Assembly (NCBI GenBank): GCA_021803845.1
Contig: JAJZLA010000112.1
Span: 1-6,096, forward strand
Reading direction: 5' to 3'
Source of the DNA: a bacterium
GTDB lineage: Bacteria > SZUA-79 > Acidulodesulfobacterales > Acidulodesulfobacteraceae
Length of the DNA: 6,096 bases
Position 1 is the first letter of the stretch. Each line of letters opens with the position of its first letter. Made by a program: the position numbers and the translations under genes. The notes beneath the pieces are model-generated. The model did no database searches, had not been told where the DNA came from, and was given only the letters and a program-made list of their open reading frames with translations. Of the stretch, positions 1 through 6,060 are shown one piece after another.

Positions 1-1368
1 GCCATTTCGTATTTTGCCTCCAAAGACACTTTAAATCCGATATCCGCCATAGAAACCGCCATTAAGGAATTTACTTCGGGAGATTTAGACACCAAACTGA
101 TTATCAATACAAACGACGAATTTGAAGGCATAGGCAGAGGTTTTACGGAAATGGCTATGACCGTTAAAGACAGGGAAGAAAGAATGCAAAAGTACAATTC
201 ATTCTCAGATTTCCTGGTAGGCTCTTTGGATTTCGATAAAATAATATCCTCGACTTTAAATATTTTAGAGGAACTGTTGAATATATCTTCCGGCATAATA
301 TACGTTTACAGCAAGAGCGGCAATTTTGCTACATCTGCGGAAGGACTGAACATAGATAATAACGAAACTAACGAAACGGACATAAAAACAAAAACGGACA
401 AACCTGACGGCGAGGGCCTGTCCGTCGCATCGCCCGAAGGCGAAGAGGGTTTTCTGATACCCTGGCGGTTCTACGGCATAAGGAAATTCGCAGCCAATAA
501 GATAAGCGCCTCCGAAGGAATGGCGGGGCATTGCCTTAAAGGCAGAAAGACGATATGGTTTAGAGATATTCCGGAGAACGCTATGATTTTAAAAGAAAAA
601 CTTTTAGAAAATGGCGGGGAAGGAATGGCTATGGATTACGGTTTTTGCGAAGTGTTTCCAAGAGATATAGTCTGGCTTCCTTTGTACGTCGGCGATATAA
701 ACATAGGTGTTTTGATGGTTTCTTCCATTCACGGATTCAAAAAAGAAGATATAATATTTTTAGAACATGCCGTTAAAGAGCTTTCGGTGGCCTTAGACAA
801 TGCAAAGATACACATGAAGATAAACGAGCTTTCTATTACCGACGAACTGACTGGGCTTTACAACAGAAGAAAAATGGACGAGGTTTTGGAATCAGAGTTC
901 AACAAGGCAAAAAGATACGGGAGCAGTTTATCGGTTATGATATTAGATATCGACCATTTTAAGCAAGTTAACGATTTTTACGGACATAAGGTAGGCGATA
1001 TAATTTTATCTCATATAGGTTATATTTTAAGGCGGAATATAAGAAACATAGATATTGCCACAAGATACGGCGGAGAGGAGTTCGTCGTAATTTTGCCGCA
1101 AACCGATTTTAACGGAGCTGTCCTTTCGGCTAAAAAATTAAAAAATCTGATAAGAAGTCAGCGGTTTACCCAAGTGACGGGCGAGGTTACTATTTCAATA
1201 GGAATCGCTACTATGCCGGACGAAAGAATAAACAGCATAGACGATATTTTAAAAATTGCCGACGATTTTCTTTACGAGGCTAAAAACAGCGGCAGAAACA
1301 GGATAATAGGCGAGCATAAAGGGAAAAAGGTAGAGATAGCGGGAGACGACGATGCCGATAATTTTTAA
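1..1368 (+). CDS. Diguanylate cyclase, HAMP-GAF-GGDEF, 5' end missing
   Basis: Predicted to make c-di-GMP from two GTP. The frame is open from base 1, so the ATG at 151 lies inside the gene and the true start is left of the window. Bases 1-165 encode a HAMP domain (PISAIE, GDL, then DEFEGIGRGFTEM), which implies an upstream transmembrane sensor that is not visible. Bases about 190-820 encode a GAF-like domain (EGMAGHCLKGRKTIWFRDIP and a VWLPLYVGDINIGVL strand). The GGDEF domain begins at DELTGLYNRR (841-870) and carries the metal-site segment LDIDHFKQVND and the active-site GGEEF at 1069-1083. Five residues before GGEEF is RNID, a match to the RxxD product-inhibition site, so activity is probably feedback-limited. 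Catalytic and inhibitory residues look intact. A polar, repetitive insertion (about 355-440) interrupts the GAF region. A charged tail ending DDDADNF follows the cyclase domain. The stimulus is unknown. Confidence is high for the GGDEF call and lower for the GAF ligand role. Confidence 0.93.
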   Translation, partial: AISYFASKDTLNPISAIETAIKEFTSGDLDTKLIINTNDEFEGIGRGFTEMAMTVKDREERMQKYNSFSDFLVGSLDFDKIISSTLNILEELLNISSGIIYVYSKSGNFATSAEGLNIDNNETNETDIKTKTDKPDGEGLSVASPEGEEGFLIPWRFYGIRKFAANKISASEGMAGHCLKGRKTIWFRDIPENAMILKEKLLENGGEGMAMDYGFCEVFPRDIVWLPLYVGDINIGVLMVSSIHGFKKEDIIFLEHAVKELSVALDNAKIHMKINELSITDELTGLYNRRKMDEVLESEFNKAKRYGSSLSVMILDIDHFKQVNDFYGHKVGDIILSHIGYILRRNIRNIDIATRYGGEEFVVILPQTDFNGAVLSAKKLKNLIRSQRFTQVTGEVTISIGIATMPDERINSIDDILKIADDFLYEAKNSGRNRIIGEHKGKKVEIAGDDDADNF

Positions 1369-1421
1369 TGATTTTCACTAAAATAAAATTGCTAACGCAT
1401 TATTAAATAAATTATTATGAC

Positions 1422-2396
1422 ATGGAAAAAAATAATGCCGGAATAGATATAGGCGGAACAAATTTAAGGTGCGGAATATTAGGAGAAGGCGGGACGGTAA
1501 AGAGCCGGTTATCGGTTTCATTTCCAAAATCGTTGAACGAAGCCGAAAAACAGGTCGATTTCATAATAGGTAACGTTAAACAATTTTTATCGGCAAACGA
1601 AAAATACGGCGTTAAATCTATAGGAGTCGGAATAGCGGGGCAGATAGATGATAAGACTGGCTCTGTTTTGTTTTCTCCCAACCTGAACTGGCATGAAGTT
1701 CCGCTAAAGTATATACTGGAAAAAGAAACCGGCTTGGACGTTTATATAGCAAACGACTTAACTGCTATTACTTTCGGGGAGTGGAAGTTCGGTTCAGGAA
1801 AAGGAGAAGATAACATTATATGTATTTTTGTCGGAACCGGTATAGGTTCGGGAATTATAATAGACGGGTCTTTATATTCAGGCTGTTCTAACGCCTCAGG
1901 GGAGATAGGGCATATAACTATTGTTTCGGGTGGAAGAAAATGCACCTGCGGAAACTACGGCTGTCTCGAGGCGTATGCCGGAGGACTCGGAATAGCAAAT
2001 ATAGCCAAAGAAAGAGCCGCCGCAGATATAAACGGCTTTAAAAATATAATAAATGCGGCCGGAGGCGGTATCGACGGAATATCTGCCGAAACTGTCGCAG
2101 ATGCTTATAAAGCCGGAGATAAAAAAGCCGCAGAGTTAATTAGAGAAACGGGTGTTTACCTGTCGGACGGAGTAATAAGCGCGATAAATTTATTGAATCC
2201 CTGCGTAATAATACTCGGAGGAGGAGTTATAGACGGTATTCCAGGCCTGTACGACACGGTTAAAAACGAAGTGGGCAAAAGGGCGCTTAAGGCGTCGATA
2301 TCAAAACTGAGGATATTAAAATCAGGATTAGGAGGAGAAGCCGGGATTATAGGCGCCGCAGGTTTAGCCGCAATGCACGCCATGCATTGCCTTTAA
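1422..2396 (+). CDS. ROK-family sugar kinase, glucokinase-like
   Basis: Likely cytoplasmic ATP-dependent hexose kinase of the ROK family, 324 residues, which is normal for the enzyme members. Visible motifs are the phosphate-binding DIGGTNLR (residues 9-16), ANDLTA with the expected catalytic Asp112, VGTGIGSGI (137-145), GEIGH (160-164), the zinc cluster CTCGNYGC (Cys174, Cys176, Cys181, with His164 as fourth ligand) and LGGGV (265-269). There is no N-terminal helix-turn-helix, so a NagC/XylR-type repressor is unlikely. Substrate cannot be fixed: glucose is the default guess, but N-acetylmannosamine, N-acetylglucosamine and other sugars are used by relatives. The ATG at 1422 is the only sensible start, because an in-frame TAA lies at 1404 and the glycine-rich motif begins at residue 9. 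No Shine-Dalgarno is visible before it. The gene follows the cyclase gene by 53 A+T-rich bases, so co-transcription is possible but unproven. Its 3' end overlaps dnaB tail to tail by 4 bases. Confidence 0.9.
   Translation: MEKNNAGIDIGGTNLRCGILGEGGTVKSRLSVSFPKSLNEAEKQVDFIIGNVKQFLSANEKYGVKSIGVGIAGQIDDKTGSVLFSPNLNWHEVPLKYILEKETGLDVYIANDLTAITFGEWKFGSGKGEDNIICIFVGTGIGSGIIIDGSLYSGCSNASGEIGHITIVSGGRKCTCGNYGCLEAYAGGLGIANIAKERAAADINGFKNIINAAGGGIDGISAETVADAYKAGDKKAAELIRETGVYLSDGVISAINLLNPCVIILGGGVIDGIPGLYDTVKNEVGKRALKASISKLRILKSGLGGEAGIIGAAGLAAMHAMHCL
2370..2390. terminator. Hairpin at convergent 3' ends, possible shared terminator
   Basis: GCAATGCA (2370-2377) and TGCATTGC (2383-2390) are perfect 8-bp inverted repeats around the 5-base loop CGCCA. 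The hairpin lies in the last codons of the ROK kinase gene and immediately past the dnaB stop on the other strand. It would therefore form at the 3' end of both messages. Neither side has a real T-run (plus side: CTTTAAATATAAG), so it is not a textbook intrinsic terminator. It could stabilise RNA ends or assist factor-dependent termination. Confidence 0.4.
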
Positions 2397-3775
2397 ATAT
2401 AAGCCTCTCCCTCTTCGTACGCAAGATTTTCGAAAGACGTATATTTATCGATATAGGAAAGTTTGACGATGCCGGTAGGACCGTTTCTCTGCTTGCCGAT
2501 TATCAACTCGGCTATGCCTTTGTTTTCCGTATCTTTTTTGTAAACCTCTTCCCTGTAAACAAACATAATTAAATCGGCATCCTGTTCTATAGCTCCGGAT
2601 TCCCTAAGGTCCGCAAGCTGGGGTTTCCTGTCCTGCCTCGATTCGACCATTCTGTTTAGCTGCGAAAGAGCTATTACCGGGATATTTAGTTCTTTCGCAA
2701 GGCCTTTTAAAGAGCGCGAAATATCCGCTATGGCCTGTTCTCTCGATTCTATGTTATGGGAAGCTTTCATAAGCTGAAGATAGTCGATAATAACTATTTC
2801 TATATTTTTTTCTCTTTTTAACCTGCGGGTCTTGGCTCTTAGCTCCGTTACCGTTATACCCGCGCTGTCGTCTATATATATTGGTATATCTTTGAGTATT
2901 TCGAGGGCTTTATATATGTTTTCTATGTCCGGATTATGAATTTTGCCCCTCCTCAGAAAGGAAGAGTCTATTTTTGCCGTCATAGCCAGAAGACGCGTAG
3001 CAAGCTGTTCTTTAGACATTTCGAGCGAAAAGAAAGCGACGGGGATTTTTTTGACCGCTATGTTTTTCGCAATGCAAAGAGAAAGAGCCGTTTTTCCCAT
3101 AGAAGGTCTTCCGGCTATAATAATCAGGTCGGACGGTTGAAAGCCGTTCGTATATTCGTCCAGGTAGTTTAATCCGCTGTGAATCCCGGTAATAACATCG
3201 TCTTCATGCTTTTTTAGGGTAAGCTTTTTAAAATAATCGTATATTAGCGGATAAACTTCTACATAATTTTTGGGAGAGTCCTTTTCCGTTGCGTCGAATA
3301 TAGTTTTTTCGGTAAAATCTATTATATTTTCTACGTCTTCGGTCTGTTCGTAGCATTTCTGCCTGATTTTATTAGAAGCGTTAATAAGATTCCTTAAGGT
3401 TGATTTTTCCTTTACGATTTTTGAATATTGTTCGATATTAAAAAGCCCGGCAGGCATTTCAAAAAGGGAAGACAGGTAGTTGTTGTAATCGAAATCAGAA
3501 AAACCCTTAGAGAAATCGGAATCTTTTTCTAAGCTGTTTAAAATCGTAATTATATCTACGGGCTCGCTTTTTTCGCTTAATTTTGCGATTACTTTAAAAA
3601 TTCTGGAATTTATGCTGTCGTAAAAATCTTCGGGAGAGATAATTCCCAGTACCGAATTTATCTGGGAATTATCTATTAATATCGAGGAAAGCAAAGCTTT
3701 CTCCGCTTCTATTGAATTAGGCGGAACAATGTTTATAAAATCGTTAGACCCTTTTTTTCTGTCTTTGCTTTGCAT
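2393..3775 (-). CDS. dnaB: Replicative DNA helicase DnaB
   Basis: Hexameric ATP-driven 5'-3' helicase that unwinds DNA at the replication fork and recruits primase. The 460 residues match the usual family length. The N-terminal DnaB domain starts with VPPNSIEAEKALLSSIL (residues 17-33). After the linker comes the RecA-like ATPase: Walker A GRPSMGKT (222-229), FFSLEMSKEQ with the likely catalytic Glu252, Walker B IVIIDYLQL (327-335), SQLNR (371-375), LRESGAIEQDAD (390-401) and GKQRNGPTG (427-435), which holds the expected Lys/Arg finger. No intein is present. It is the last gene of the rpsF operon, 27 nt after rplI. The start is ATG at 3775, with no evident Shine-Dalgarno in front. A second ATG lies 8 nt upstream in another frame, and codons 6-8 contain an A7-G run (see findings). 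The stop at 2393-2395 overlaps the ROK kinase gene from the opposite strand. Confidence 0.97.
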   Translation of the reverse strand: MQSKDRKKGSNDFINIVPPNSIEAEKALLSSILIDNSQINSVLGIISPEDFYDSINSRIFKVIAKLSEKSEPVDIITILNSLEKDSDFSKGFSDFDYNNYLSSLFEMPAGLFNIEQYSKIVKEKSTLRNLINASNKIRQKCYEQTEDVENIIDFTEKTIFDATEKDSPKNYVEVYPLIYDYFKKLTLKKHEDDVITGIHSGLNYLDEYTNGFQPSDLIIIAGRPSMGKTALSLCIAKNIAVKKIPVAFFSLEMSKEQLATRLLAMTAKIDSSFLRRGKIHNPDIENIYKALEILKDIPIYIDDSAGITVTELRAKTRRLKREKNIEIVIIDYLQLMKASHNIESREQAIADISRSLKGLAKELNIPVIALSQLNRMVESRQDRKPQLADLRESGAIEQDADLIMFVYREEVYKKDTENKGIAELIIGKQRNGPTGIVKLSYIDKYTSFENLAYEEGEAYI

Positions 3776-3802
3776 AAATACATAAAGGTAATGCTCAAAT
3801 TT

Positions 3803-4249
3803 TTAAATTTCCGGTACCGCGTTGACTTTAATCTCCGCGACTATATCCCTTGAAAGTTTAATTTTAACTGTTTGAATGCCGAGTTCTTTTATCGGATTGT
3901 CGAGATTAATTATTTTTCGGTCAATATTAAATCCGGAGTCTTTAAGTTTATTTTCTATATCGACCTTCGTTATGCTGCCGAATATTTTTTCGTTCTCGCC
4001 GACTTTAACCGGTATAGTAATTTCTGTTTTTTCAAGATTATTTTTAATTTCCGTTAGTTCGGCGGTTATTTTGGCTTTCTTTTTTTCTATTATTTTTTTC
4101 TCGTGTTCAACGGTTTTAACGTTGGAATTTGTCGCCGGTATCGCAAGATTTTTAGGCATTAAAAAATTTCTTGCGTAACCGTCGGCAACATTGACTGTTT
4201 CTCCCATAAAACCTAAATTTTGTACATCTTCTTTAAGTATAATTTTCAT
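3803..4249 (-). CDS. rplI: 50S ribosomal protein L9
   Basis: Large-subunit protein that binds 23S rRNA near the L1 stalk base and reaches out from the ribosome surface. All three parts of the family fold are visible in 148 residues, the usual length. The N-terminal RNA-binding domain is MKIILKEDVQNLG followed by GYARNFLMPKNLAIPAT (24-40). A long lysine- and glutamate-rich connecting helix spans about residues 41-75. The C-terminal domain follows, with KVGENEKIFGSIT (82-94) as its signature. The start ATG at 4249 gives the exact expected N terminus. Only one base separates it from the stop of the upstream membrane-protein gene, so translational coupling is likely. The rplI-dnaB pairing is common in bacteria. 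Confidence 0.97.
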   Translation of the reverse strand: MKIILKEDVQNLGFMGETVNVADGYARNFLMPKNLAIPATNSNVKTVEHEKKIIEKKKAKITAELTEIKNNLEKTEITIPVKVGENEKIFGSITKVDIENKLKDSGFNIDRKIINLDNPIKELGIQTVKIKLSRDIVAEIKVNAVPEI

Positions 4250-4250
4250 A

Positions 4251-5276
4251 TTAAATACTAACCCCCTTTTTGTTAGTTTCTATTTTTCTAAAATCAAACC
4301 ACATATCGAAAATTCCAGTCATTATAATAAATATAATTATTGGATTGCTGAAAACAAAAATTATTATGTAGCCAAGAATTCTTAAAAAAATATTTATATT
4401 TAATTTATTGAAAAAGAAAGAAATTATCGTCAGCCCCTGGACTAAATAAACAGAAGAAGACAATAAAATTATATTATAGCCTATATATTTAAATATGCCA
4501 ATCGAAAAAATAGAAATTATTATTCCGGCTATAAGAAATAATAAAAAATAGTCAGAAGACCTCCATAACAATAAATTTTCCTTTATTCCATTAAAAAAAG
4601 CATTGTTCTTTTTTGATATTTTTTTTAAAAATATAAAACTGAGCCAGACTCCCATCCATGAAAAAATTATTAATATTGCAGGCAAAAGTAAAAAAATAAT
4701 TTTCATGAGTTTAGAAATTAAAGCCTTCATCTTCAGAGTCGTAAAATATTCCATCCCCATTTTATTATAAACGTCTATGAGCTTTTCCGCCATATTGCCC
4801 GAGAAATAATTTAAAGACGAAATTATATCTATTTTACCGGCGAATATGTAAACGGCCGCAAGAGAAAAAGATACGACGAATATAGCCGATACCGGAAGGT
4901 AAATAGATTTAGCCGCCCCGTATCCTTTTGAAATCAAATAGGAAAATATATACGGTATAACGACAAATATCAAAAGTTGAATTATTATGACCGATATAAA
5001 AAAACGTCCAAAAACGACGTGATTAAAATAGCCGCTGAAGCCTGCCCCTCCGCCGTAGTCCATTAAGAAACCAACTGCAACGGCAACGGATAATAATATA
5101 GGTATAAACGAAGCGGGTCCGATAAGAGAAAATAAAAGTATCAGGGTAATGTCGTAATATATATAAAAAAAGGGATTAATAAAAGAATACGTGCCCTCGT
5201 ATATTGAATTTATAATAAATAAAAACAATAAAAAAGAAAGCAATAAACTTAAAAAAACCGTTTTCGTTTTAAACAT
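4251..5276 (-). CDS. DUF2232/YybS-like multi-pass membrane protein
   Basis: Integral inner-membrane protein of 341 residues with about eight hydrophobic segments, near residues 7-23, 41-72 (one or two), 91-116, 126-146, 191-217, 242-262, 266-289 and 296-326. A hydrophilic, partly helical stretch at about 150-188 separates two halves. The C terminus reads GIFDMWFDFRK (321-331). An ending of this DxWxDFRK kind, together with a position between rpsR and rplI, is what I associate with the DUF2232/YybS family, whose function is unknown to me. Family assignment is by memory of context and topology, not by a search. The ATG at 5276 overlaps the rpsR stop by one base (TAATG) with no Shine-Dalgarno before it, which points to termination-reinitiation. 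No enzyme motif is visible. The 3' half of the gene is very A+T-rich, in part because of its Ile, Phe and Lys codons. The protein could be a transporter or an assembly factor, but nothing in the sequence decides this. Confidence 0.72.
   Translation of the reverse strand: MFKTKTVFLSLLLSFLLFLFIINSIYEGTYSFINPFFYIYYDITLILLFSLIGPASFIPILLSVAVAVGFLMDYGGGAGFSGYFNHVVFGRFFISVIIIQLLIFVVIPYIFSYLISKGYGAAKSIYLPVSAIFVVSFSLAAVYIFAGKIDIISSLNYFSGNMAEKLIDVYNKMGMEYFTTLKMKALISKLMKIIFLLLPAILIIFSWMGVWLSFIFLKKISKKNNAFFNGIKENLLLWRSSDYFLLFLIAGIIISIFSIGIFKYIGYNIILLSSSVYLVQGLTIISFFFNKLNINIFLRILGYIIIFVFSNPIIIFIIMTGIFDMWFDFRKIETNKKGVSI
4262..4268 (-). promoter_or_regulatory. Ribosome binding site of rplI
   Basis: On the minus strand AAGGGGG lies 12 bases before the rplI ATG, inside the last codons of the upstream membrane-protein gene. 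It is a partial Shine-Dalgarno match with slightly long spacing. Ribosomes finishing the upstream gene would clear or feed this site. Confidence 0.45.
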
Positions 5277-5554
5277 TAAATATTAACGGAAGTATAGGGC
5301 ATTATAGAAACTATTCTAGAAATCTTGATGGCCTTTGATACCCTTCTTTGATGATAGGCGCAGTTTCCGGTAATTCTCCTTGGCATAATCTTGCCTCTTT
5401 CGGAGACGAAATTTCTCATAAGCCTTGAATCCTTATAGTCTATTTTTAAGTTTTCGTCCGCACAGAATCTGCATACTTTTTTTCTGGTATATGTCCTGCG
5501 TATGAAACCGGTTCCGGCAGGTTTTGTAGTTTTTTTATGCTGATAGTTATTCAT
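5276..5554 (-). CDS. rpsR: 30S ribosomal protein S18
   Basis: Small-subunit platform protein that pairs with S6 on 16S rRNA. The 92 residues carry the S18 core: [13 protein letters not shown], then [40 protein letters not shown] and the final IMPYT. Cys28, Cys31, Cys65 and His68 form a CxxC...CxxH set, as in the zinc-binding 'C+' form of S18 and unlike the cysteine-poor form. Its start overlaps the end of rpsF by 8 bases and has a near-perfect Shine-Dalgarno inside rpsF. Its stop overlaps the start of the membrane-protein gene by one base. S6 and S18 are made together and bind as a heterodimer, which suits this tight coupling. Confidence 0.97.
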   Translation of the reverse strand: MNNYQHKKTTKPAGTGFIRRTYTRKKVCRFCADENLKIDYKDSRLMRNFVSERGKIMPRRITGNCAYHQRRVSKAIKISRIVSIMPYTSVNI

Positions 5555-5921
5555 TTACTGCTTCCTCCTTATTTTCTTTTTTCGGTTCTATGTCTTTTGT
5601 GAATACCACTGTTTGAAATCTGACGCAGTCGTCGGAAATTCTTAAATTTCTTTCGAGTTCCTGTATGAAAGAACCTTTCGCCGAAAAATGCACTAATATA
5701 AATTTTCCCCTGTTGAGTTTTTTGATATCGTAGGAAAGTTTTCTGGCGCCCCAATCTTCGAAGTCTAAAAATTCGGCTCCGTTTTTAGACATAACGTCCT
5801 TTATTTTATCAAGAAACTGATTTAACCTGTTTTCTTCGATATCAGGGTTAAGGATAATCAGCGTCTCGTATTTTTTTGGAAACTGATGTTCGATTTTTTT
5901 TAAAAAATTTTTTTTGACCAA
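5547..5921 (-). CDS. rpsF: 30S ribosomal protein S6, TTG start
   Basis: Small-subunit protein that binds S18 and the 16S rRNA platform. The S6 fold is clear: [14 protein letters not shown] (residues 17-30), [25 protein letters not shown] (57-81) and a last strand around [15 protein letters not shown] charged tail ending EEAVNE follows, as in many S6 proteins. The start must be TTG at 5921: an in-frame TAA is the codon directly before it, a perfect Shine-Dalgarno lies 9 bases upstream, and no ATG, GTG or other TTG occurs in frame before the conserved YET. This gives a basic N-terminal extension of about 15 residues ([15 protein letters not shown]) beyond the usual M-x-x-YE start. Codons 3-10 run through A8-T6-A8. 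It is the first gene of the operon and the likely site of feedback control by S6:S18. Confidence 0.95.
   Translation of the reverse strand: MVKKNFLKKIEHQFPKKYETLIILNPDIEENRLNQFLDKIKDVMSKNGAEFLDFEDWGARKLSYDIKKLNRGKFILVHFSAKGSFIQELERNLRISDDCVRFQTVVFTKDIEPKKENKEEAVNE
5564..5570 (-). promoter_or_regulatory. Strong ribosome binding site of rpsR
   Basis: On the minus strand AAGGAGG lies 9 bases before the rpsR ATG at 5554, within the last codons of rpsF. It fixes the rpsR start and shows that rpsR can recruit its own ribosomes in addition to coupling with rpsF. Confidence 0.85.
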
Positions 5922-5929
5922 TTATGCGG

Positions 5930-5937
5930 CCCTCCTT
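5930..5937 (-). promoter_or_regulatory. Strong ribosome binding site of rpsF
   Basis: On the minus strand AAGGAGGG lies 9 bases before the TTG at 5921. It decides the unusual start codon of rpsF. The spacer begins CCGCATAA, and the CCG may have a regulatory role (see findings). Confidence 0.85.
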
Positions 5938-5972
5938 AAAAGTGTGCTTATTCTTATTAATATGAAATCAAT

Positions 5973-6001
5973 ATTATAATATTTGAAAATTAATTTTGCA
6001 A
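5973..6001 (-). promoter_or_regulatory. Predicted sigma-70 promoter of the rpsF-dnaB operon
   Basis: On the minus strand TTGCAA (6001-5996) and a perfect TATAAT (5978-5973) are separated by 17 bases. Transcription would start near 5966, leaving a leader of about 45 nt before the TTG. The -10 box is an exact consensus and the -35 matches 4 of 6. The region is very A+T-rich, so a chance match is possible, but spacing and position suit the operon. Confidence 0.55.
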
Positions 6002-6037
6002 TAATTAATTTTTGCTCTCTAAAAGTAAAGAATTTAT

Positions 6038-6060
6038 GTATGTTTCAGGGGTTGAAATAC
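6038..6060. repeat. Imperfect inverted repeat, CRISPR-repeat-like, single copy
   Basis: GTA + TTTCA (6038-6040, 6043-6047) pair with TGAAA + TAC (6053-6060) around the loop GGGGT, with a 2-base TG bulge. The segment lies about 37 bases upstream of the predicted rpsF -35 box. It could be an operator, an RNA hairpin at the end of an upstream gene, or the 3' half of a CRISPR repeat. Only one copy is within the window, so no array is called. Confidence 0.35.

Noticed and set aside
1371..1384. ATTTT/AAAAT stem after the cyclase stop
   Set aside because: Five A-T pairs are too weak for a terminator, and no G+C-rich stem or T-run follows.
1389..1418. Promoter-like TTGCTA and TATTAT before the ROK kinase, 18-base spacing
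   Set aside because: Transcription would start at or after the ATG, so it cannot serve the annotated start unless the message is trimmed or leaderless. Such boxes arise easily in A+T-rich DNA.
2936..3172. Plus-strand open frames opposite dnaB
   Set aside because: They are antisense shadows of the dnaB ATPase domain, with no family resemblance or ribosome site.
3872..4385. Plus-strand open frames opposite rplI and the membrane-protein gene
   Set aside because: They are antisense to clearly conserved genes. Their hydrophobic look comes from reversing lysine-rich codons.
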